DNA of 64,000 nt from Morchella semilibera (Eukaryota > Ascomycota > Pezizomycetes > Pezizales > Morchellaceae), in assembly GCA_009192285.1 (NCBI GenBank), contig WBVU01000004.1, forward strand, positions 4,238,001 through 4,302,000. Reading direction: 5' to 3'. The translations under genes and the position numbers were made by a program. The notes below the pieces were generated by a model, which was given only the letters and a program-made list of their open reading frames with translations, searched no databases and was not told the origin of the DNA. Shown piece by piece: positions 57,130 through 64,000 of this stretch. Each line of letters starts with the position of its first letter. Within the stretch, counting starts at the first letter, position 1.

Positions 57130-57676
57130 TTACCAGATATTCTTTTGCGGGGAAACTTTTTTTTCAGTCTCTTTATTTAATTCGATAGTTAGGTGTTGTT
57201 GGGATTGGGTATTGGGTTTTAGCTAATGGAGACGGTTGCTGAGTATTGGGTATGGAATGGGGTACGATCGGCGGGAGTTTTTATCATATTCACTTGGCGG
57301 GTCACTTTGTACATACGATTTAATAGGACTCTGCCGCATGAGCTGAAATGCACAAGTTCAAATAAGGAGATGGGCTGTGCTATTGTTCAACCGATATATA
57401 TGTAGTTCGTTCTGAATTAGACGAGGGGAAATAACGTAGAGCGCCGAAGTTAAAAAAAAAAAGAAAAAGAAAGAAAAGAGCTAACCATGCCCTCGTTTAA
57501 TTCAACGCCTATAAGACACCCCTTCATATCCTACAAAAAGAAAATTCTGCGCGGCCAGCCGGAGGATCGTGATCGTGATCGTGATCGTCATCATCATGGT
57601 CGTGATATACATTATACAACAAATATGTAAAGAACCCAAACCCAATACGAAATAAATATACAGGGGAAAAGGAAGA
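57130..57676. other. convergent intergenic gap
   Basis: 548 bp between two 3' ends. It has an A/AG-rich run (57451-57478) and a short GATCGT hexamer repeat (57565-57589). No gene seen. Confidence 0.6.
57565..57589 (+). repeat. GTGATC/GATCGT microsatellite
   Basis: Four tandem copies of GATCGT in the intergenic gap between the convergent genes. Confidence 0.7.
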
Positions 57677-58834
57677 TTAGTACAATAAAACCTGAGCTTT
57701 GGCTAATAGAGACACATATTGTCTATCGCGCTTTAATAGCCCCGGGTACGCAGTTGCTCGCACTCGTCCGGGTACCTGATGGGAATGCAGCGCAGCTTCC
57801 ATCGTCTCCGTGTTTAATGCGAGCTGGGGCTCTGGCCAGGACACTTCAAACTTAGTCGTCTGAGCCGCGATGGTACTATACATCTCTGCCGCAGCGATAA
57901 CTAGTGCTCGCATACTCTCAAGTCGTGAATCTTTCTGTGAATCGCTGTTCAGTGCAAACGGACTGAGTAAGACACACGTATTCTCAGCAATCCGGGATAT
58001 CGTTTTGGGGTCGTTGTCAGGTTTTTGGAGCACTTAATTTTCACAAAGTTAGCCTAACGCCGGAAATTTTGGGGGCATGAAGTGAAGACGTTACATACTT
58101 CCGCTACGCAACACTTGAGCAGAAATTATTGCGCGTAAAAGAAGAATCCTAGATTCCGGTTTCGATAACAAATGCATCCAGTCCTGTATAATACCCTCAA
58201 AGATTTTGCGACTTGTTTCCGGGATATTTCCTAAATCGTCTTGATATTGGACACCATCTTCGGCAATGTAGAAATTCAAAATATGGTCCGTTATACGGCC
58301 ATCCACGTTTTTGAAAAGTCGAATCATTGCACCATCGTCTTTGGGCTGTGCTTGCCAAGGTATTTGGCCCTGGCCGAACACTCCAGTGGCCTGGCTGGGG
58401 TGATTCCAGCTTGGAGGAGCGATTTCATACTGAGGGTTCTCTCCCCAGTAGTCAGAACCGTACCCTGGGCTTGGGGGATAATGGATACCAGTGCTCGGAT
58501 AATTACCCTGACTAGTTCCACTGTAGCCGGGGTAGCTGTCTTGTGGGATATTATGATAATAATTATCTAAATTCCGGGGACTTTGAACTGGGCTCTCTTG
58601 TACTGACTGCCCCTGAACTGAGATGTTTGTAGGGCGTTTCTTTACCTTCTTGCTACCTTGGGAGCCGGCGGGTTGTGGACTTTTGCTAGGTCGACCCACG
58701 GGAGAGTGATCGCTGTTAGAAGTCTCAATTTCGACCCTGGGGCCGCAGATGCCGCAAAGTCCGTAACTTATACGCCGAACAAGGCTCTGTTTCGGGATTT
58801 CTGGTTTCTCGGTTTCCGACATCGTAGTTGCCAT
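57677..58834 (-). CDS. hypothetical protein with disordered Tyr/Pro-rich N-terminus and helical C-terminus
   Basis: Two exons, 58834-58099 and 58032-57677 (66-nt intron, GTATGT donor, TTAAG acceptor), 363 residues. The first half is disordered (PRNLDNYYHNIPQDSYPGYS; many Gly, Pro, Tyr and Gln). The second half is helical and looks like a folded domain: AMIRLFKNVDGRITDHILNF, SRKIFEGIIQDWMHLLSKPE, ILLLRAIISAQVL, and after the splice RIAENTCVLLSPFALNSD and MRALVIAAAEMYSTIAAQTT. The end, KRDRQYVSLLAKAQVLLY, resembles a conserved C-terminal helix. No signal or membrane segment and no catalytic motif that I can name. Proteins of this look are common in Pezizomycotina with unknown function. Its 3' end faces the NLR-type gene, and its 5' side faces the Hsp70-like gene 2.4 kb away. 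Confidence 0.75.
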
Positions 58835-61209
58835 GCTTGTTGGAGGCTATAACAGCTGAAGTTGCTTCTCCAATTTTTTTCGGGGTGTGTTGTCAGATTA
58901 GAAGGCGTCTCGGATCCAGCCGGTGGTAAAAAACCGTTAGGATGGTGGCAAGGATAGCGGTGCTGGAGAATAACTAATGTTGGGGGTTTGCGTGAGTATC
59001 GGGTGTGATAATGGCGGGAGTGGTGGTATAGACTTTCATGAATATCGTACCCGTAGCGCCTAGGGAAAATACTGATCTTGTAGTCCCAGTTTCTTTCTCT
59101 ATGTTAATAGATGCCGGATGTGATGAGCTTTTGAGCCTTTCGACCCCCCATTCATGCATACATAAGTACATGTTATACCTTGGCTGAAGGACATGCATCG
59201 ACCTGTAGAGTATGTACTTACCGTTGCGACAAGCCCCCCCTCCCCAGGCTAGTTAGAACTCCCAATAGAAAATAGAACAGTAGAGCCGGGCAGCGCTACG
59301 AGGCAATACTACATGTATGTACCAACTGGCATCCTAGAATAAATAGCACCCACCATCACCATCACGACGAAACAGTTTCTTTTGCGCCAAAGTTTCCACA
59401 CGAGACCCTGAGGGGTACGTATAGAGCCCATTTCTCAACATGTTTCGATACCCGCTGGTAGTGGACGGTTGTTTTCGTAGACATTGAAGAGCGTTGAGTG
59501 AGACGTGCTTCCGATCCTCCACTCCCAAGCATAGAACTGACATTTGGAATAGTGGAGTGGCAAAGCAGAGGCTGCTCAGCATCTTGCACCTCAATCGATT
59601 GATCAATTGAGCGATGAAGCGAGAGGCGAACTCTAGTGCACCATGTGCTTTCTTTAACGCGCTACGGCGAACACCGCGCCCGCATAGAATTTTAGAGTTC
59701 AACGCCATATTCCATCTCTCTTGGTAGCGCATGAACGAATATTTAGAGTGGTATATTCGATACATTTACTGCCTCCTTCCCTGGGCTAGACACATACAGT
59801 ACCTACTGTAGGTACTCGTGTCAGGCAGAAAGAGTTCTTGGTAAAGGCCTGATTTCATGTACGATTTTTTTCCTTTTAACCATCTAGAAGGTGCCACGAA
59901 TACGTGATTATCTATAATTGGCGTGACATACATACTCTAGGATGGGATCCAGGGACCCGGACCAAAAAGACCGAGGCAAAAAAAATTGGTGTAAAAAATC
60001 AGTGTAAAGTAGCTAGTATCCAAACTTCAGTATCAACAACTTGTAGGCCGGGAACCCACGGATGACAGCAGCCCCCACAGCTAGTAATGGGTGACACCAC
60101 CTTTGATGTCGATTCGTTTCGTATAGCTCGGGGAAATTTCGACCAATCCTCAAACTTTGCCGCCTCAGAATGCATGAACCACCGAAACTAGGGTACTTAA
60201 CGAATTAAGTGCAGATATGTACATATTGCCAAGGCTCTGGGAAACAGTCCGAGGTGAAACACAGTGCACCAACCGTTCAGATAACTCCAAGATCCAATGA
60301 TAAATTAAGCTTAATTGCCTAATATGGACCGTTAGTCTCTTAAAGAGGTATATAACTTCGCATGAAAACTATTCATTCAATTAAGCTTATGTGATTATAG
60401 GTACTCCGTATTGTAGCATGTAGTTCCAGTACATGTAAGTACATGTAGGTCATACACTTATTGCAATATACCAGCTTCTATAGAATACTTTAAATCTCCA
60501 CTTGACATAGAAATGACTTTTGGATTTGGTGATCTTTACCGTGTTTGGAGTACGAGACATGTCTCATTAAGCGCGCGGTAGATTTGGGCCGCAACCCCAT
60601 AGCTTAAGCCCGAAACAGGTACATGTAGCTGACCTAAAAATATTATGTCGCGCGGTTTTTCGGTCACGTGGGATAGATCGAGAGAATGATAAAGTAGAAG
60701 TAGCCAGTCTGTAAATCTAGAGATGGTATTTGACATTTGCTGATAAAATCGATCCCTGTTTATATATCGAAACATACATATGTACGTGGGATTTTCCGCA
60801 GTATGCGGCTACACAGATATGTAAGTAAAGTACATGCAGAGTGGAATTGTGAATGTGAATGCTGCGCATGGCCCATTGGGTGACGTAGTGTTCGATCTGG
60901 CGAGGTTTCTTGTGCATATGCTGTCTTTCGATTAGTTCATGGTACATATCATATTTTTTGCATTTCAAGTCAGAATTTTATATCAGCAAGGCTGCAAATA
61001 GGAGTGAGTCTGTCTAACTCTATGCGCACTATTATGCGCATGTTATCCCCAGCCGAATAGTTTATTTATTTGCCTAGATAGCAACTGCGGGCAGCCTTTA
61101 GCTAACCCGACCGTTAACGTTGAAGTCTTCGTCGCGTCGATACTATCAAGGTGGTATTATCAGCCTTAAGTTTGCGTTTCCCAGCACTTCTCACTGTCTC
61201 GAGTTCTAA
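58835..61209. other. divergent intergenic region, nothing supported
   Basis: Between the hypothetical gene (-) and the Hsp70-like gene (+). AT-rich with TACATGTA palindromes (59309, 60428-60446, 60620). A 143-codon minus frame (59765-59334) has no recognisable family. Two related palindromes, ATTAAGCTTAAT (near 60304) and AATTAAGCTTA (near 60378), sit 75 bp apart. Confidence 0.45.
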
Positions 61210-63500
61210 ATGGGCACTCGCACCAAGGAAGTCATCGCTGTAGCCATCGACTTTGGCACCACATACTCTGGTCCGTACCGATTTTCCCTCGTTCTTTCCA
61301 AGACTAACTGAACCCAATACTAAGCGGTTGCCTTTGCACAACTCAATGTGGGAAATCCCAACCCTGTACAAATTGGCGACTGGCCAGGCCAGGACCCTGG
61401 AGAAACCAGCTTCGCAGTTCCTACCGTGGTAGTCTATCCCGACAATGGCGGCCGCTCGCTTTGGGGGTTTAAAGCCGAAAAGGATACAGAGAACAAATTA
61501 TATCCAAAATTCCGGATTTTCAAACCCTTTATAGAGCCGAATTCTATGAGCCGATACCGAACCCCGCCGGGCAAGACCCTTAAGGATGTAGTGCATGATT
61601 ATCTTCAAGGCTTGTACGAGCACTTAATTGAGCACCTCACTCAGCATAATATCTACTCAAAAGATAAGACGGACTTAGATATTCTATTGACAGTTCCGGC
61701 GGCATATTCCGATTCGACCGTGGAGAACTTTAGGTATATTGTAGAGACTACGGGGATTGGCCACCATACTTTTGGGGTTAAGTTGACGGAGCCAGAGGCT
61801 GCGGGGCTTTACACTATAGATATTATGGGGTTAAAACGGCCTGGTGCTATCCCCAGCTGGAAGGTAGGATACATACTTCCACTCATATACATGTAATGTT
61901 CAATGCTTATAAATTTATATAGAAAGATGACTGCTTTATTGTTTGTGATGCTGGTGGAGGAACTGTCGACGTCTCATCCTATAATATTCTAAGATTAAGC
62001 CCAAGCTTTCACGTTGCACATACCAACATAATAACAGGTTCGACCTCCCTCGTGGCCCAGCTCTAGAAAATTTAATTAAAGTGAAGAACAAATGTGTATA
62101 GGCAGCTATTGTGGCTCCACAATGATCGACAAAGGATTCGCTGCTTATGTGAAACAGTTAGTTGGCGATGAAATCTGGCAGTCTCGGAGGCAGAAAATAG
62201 AGACTATAGTCAAAAGATTTATCCTTGAAAAAGAGCGTTTCGACAATAGTCCTAATGAGGAAAATTTCAATATTCTCTTTGACATAGTCGATAAAGATCG
62301 TCCAGAAGACCGGCTTCCAGATGATCTAAAGAAGAAGATGAAGGGCTCATTTCTTCCTATTTCCCGGTAGGTTATTTCTGTAAAGGAGAAAAGAGGGGCT
62401 CTCGGCTGATGAAGGTACCATAGGTCACATATGCAGGAACTTTTCGCTATATCCTTGAATGATATTAAAACTCTTCTGGTTAAACATATTGAGCAGTGCA
62501 AGGCCAGAGGTCATACAGTGGGCGTATGTTCAACATTTTGCTTTTTCTTTATAATCAGGGATTTAAAATTTACTGATACTATCTAATATCAAAAGGCTGT
62601 TTTTCTTGTAGGCGGGCTTGGTTCTTCGCCATATACTAAACAGAAGGTTGAAGAATATGTCAGGGATGTCGACCCTGCAATTCAAGTTTATCAACCCCGC
62701 GATGCGTATAGACCCCAAGTCCTCGTAATACCAAACATTCTAAGATTGCGGTGCACAGGCAAGAAGCGGTTGTACGTGGCACCATTACCAAGCAAATTCA
62801 GACGCTCAAAAAGCTTGAAGACCCAGTGCAATCACGACTTATAAGAAAGCATTATGGATTGGTCACGGTGAAACCTTTCAACGAGAGGAGGAATTTTGAG
62901 TATGAGAAATTTGTGGACCCAGTGACAGGAATCATTATGGCAAAGGATCAAATCGAGTGGTTGACACATAAGGTATTTATATGTGGTTATATATATATAG
63001 AATGTCGATGCTTACTGGAATATAGAGTGATAAATTCATTGGGGAGAACGAAAAATGCATCGAGAAGCTTTTTAAGAGGGACTTTTTCCCCTCGAAGACT
63101 GGCAGCTACCGTTGGAAGGAGATCATTGTTGAAAGTACCAGCGATGATCCACCGTTCCGTGTTGAACCTGGTAAGCCACCTAGCCCTCTCCGCCCACCCA
63201 TCGCTGCAAGATCCTTACATATTGTCCCGAACACATGCAGGCATCAGGCGGGTCTGTACTCTGATCCCTGACCTCAGCACCTGCCCACCCCGCGAATTTG
63301 AAAAGATCAGAAAAAAGAGAGAGGGCTTCGCGCTCAGGTCGATTAGATATTATCACGCTAGATATAAAATCAAGATACATATCGGTACTGTGGGTATAAG
63401 GTCAGAAATGTTTTACAGGGATGAATATAGGCCCGATCTGATGACTACCGAGTGGGCTGAGACGGGGGATGAGAATGATGATGATAGCTCTAACAACTAA
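61210..63500 (+). CDS. Hsp70-like ATPase, fungal HSPA12-type
   Basis: Nine exons: 61210-61270, 61325-61863, 61923-62037, 62102-62366, 62424-62523, 62596-62705, 62759-62972, 63026-63170 and 63241-63500, all with in-frame GT-AG joins, 602 residues. The actin-like ATPase motifs are in order: phosphate-1 AIDFGTTYS at about 13-21, a LTVPAAYSDSTVENFR segment, EPEAAGLYTI, phosphate-2 VCDAGGGTVDVSSY, and the adenosine motif FLVGGLGSSPYTKQKV, followed by PRDAQEAVVRGTI. Unlike canonical Hsp70 there is no EEVD tail and no DnaK-type substrate-binding domain, which is the HSPA12-like pattern expanded in fungi. The role of such proteins is unclear; a chaperone or signalling ATPase is likely. One junction gives TYSAVAFAQ where the family usually has TYSGVA, so the first acceptor may be a few bases off. 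The acidic end (DENDDDSSNN) is ordinary. Confidence 0.85.
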
Positions 63501-64000
63501 ACAACACCTTTTTCTTCCTTTTTGATGGTTTGATCTGTCATGCCACACTCAGAACTATCATGTTAGGCATTCTTTTCTATAAAAAAACACTCCTTTGATT
63601 GTATGATAAAGCAATTTCCCTTGCCACGCTTGTTCAAAAGAAATATCTCGAAAGCAAAGTATACGTATTTGTTTAAGCTTTAGCTGTCTATGTACTCAAC
63701 CTACTCTAAGGAGGCTGAGGGTCCAAATTGCCTGAGTCCAGATAGAAATCCCCCAATCACATGCATTACAATTAGCAACTACTACCAAACCCCGGTATTT
63801 ATCACGTATTCTAGATGTTGTACGTACCTACATGAAGGACAGTCACTCTAGTACACGCAACTAGGCTTTTTTGTCATGCATGTCTCAAGTATGTGCCTTG
63901 CCCCAAATCGCTGGCACTTACTCAGCCATATAGGTATACTAGTAAAAGAGAGAAAAAATAAAGCCCCTCCAATAGGTTTGCCAAGACTAAAGACACTAGT
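63501..64000. other. 3' flank of the Hsp70-like gene
   Basis: 500 bp of AT-rich sequence to the window edge. No gene seen. Confidence 0.6.

Noticed and set aside
1-64000. Secondary-metabolite cluster
   Set aside because: No polyketide synthase, peptide synthetase, terpene cyclase or cluster regulator is present; the oxidase and other enzymes are scattered housekeeping-type genes.

Overview
The window is nuclear DNA of a filamentous ascomycete (Pezizomycotina). The evidence is short GT-AG introns (about 50 to 110 nt) with CTAAC/CTGAC-like branch sites, monocistronic genes on both strands, pyrimidine-rich promoter tracts, and families typical of this group: an intracellular GH18 chitinase, FAR-17a/AIG1-like, DUF1776, a SEL1-repeat Nif1/Dsf2-like protein, an HSPA12-type Hsp70 and a fungal NLR-type N-terminal domain. 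The intergenic DNA is AT-rich and full of TACATGTA palindromes and G/C homopolymer runs. I could not fix the genus; a pezizalean fungus would fit but that is a guess. I saw no rRNA, tRNA, CRISPR array, retroelement or virus-derived sequence.

Layout. 0-13 kb: a putative amidoligase (-), a secreted periplasmic-binding-protein-like protein (+) and a cytosolic-type chitinase (+), separated by long gene-poor stretches. 13-23.5 kb: mostly intergenic, with one TVP38/VTT-domain membrane protein (-), a 227-bp mariner-type MITE, a hairpin element and a pogo-like transposon remnant. 23.5-45.5 kb is the gene-dense core: a CUE/CCCH/DUF1771/Smr protein, an unrecognised protein (-), a Wss1-type DNA-protein crosslink protease, a C2H2 zinc-finger reading frame with an internal stop, a FAR-17a/AIG1-like membrane protein (-), a 940-residue SEL1 protein, a DUF1776 protein and an eight-exon bilirubin-oxidase-type multicopper oxidase (-). 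45.5-56 kb is repeat-rich, with one protein methyltransferase gene, a weakly supported three-exon gene, a palindrome-built MITE and a 316-bp long inverted repeat. 56-63.5 kb: a stand-alone STAND/NLR N-terminal domain protein, a conserved-looking hypothetical protein (-) and a nine-exon Hsp70-like ATPase.

The genes do not form an obvious pathway or metabolic cluster. Two neighbours share a quality-control theme (ribosome-associated Smr/CUE protein and Wss1 protease). The 56-63 kb stretch puts an NLR signalling domain and an HSPA12-like ATPase within 5 kb of each other, separated by one other gene. Exon boundaries were read by eye from splice signals and reading-frame continuity, so they are predictions.
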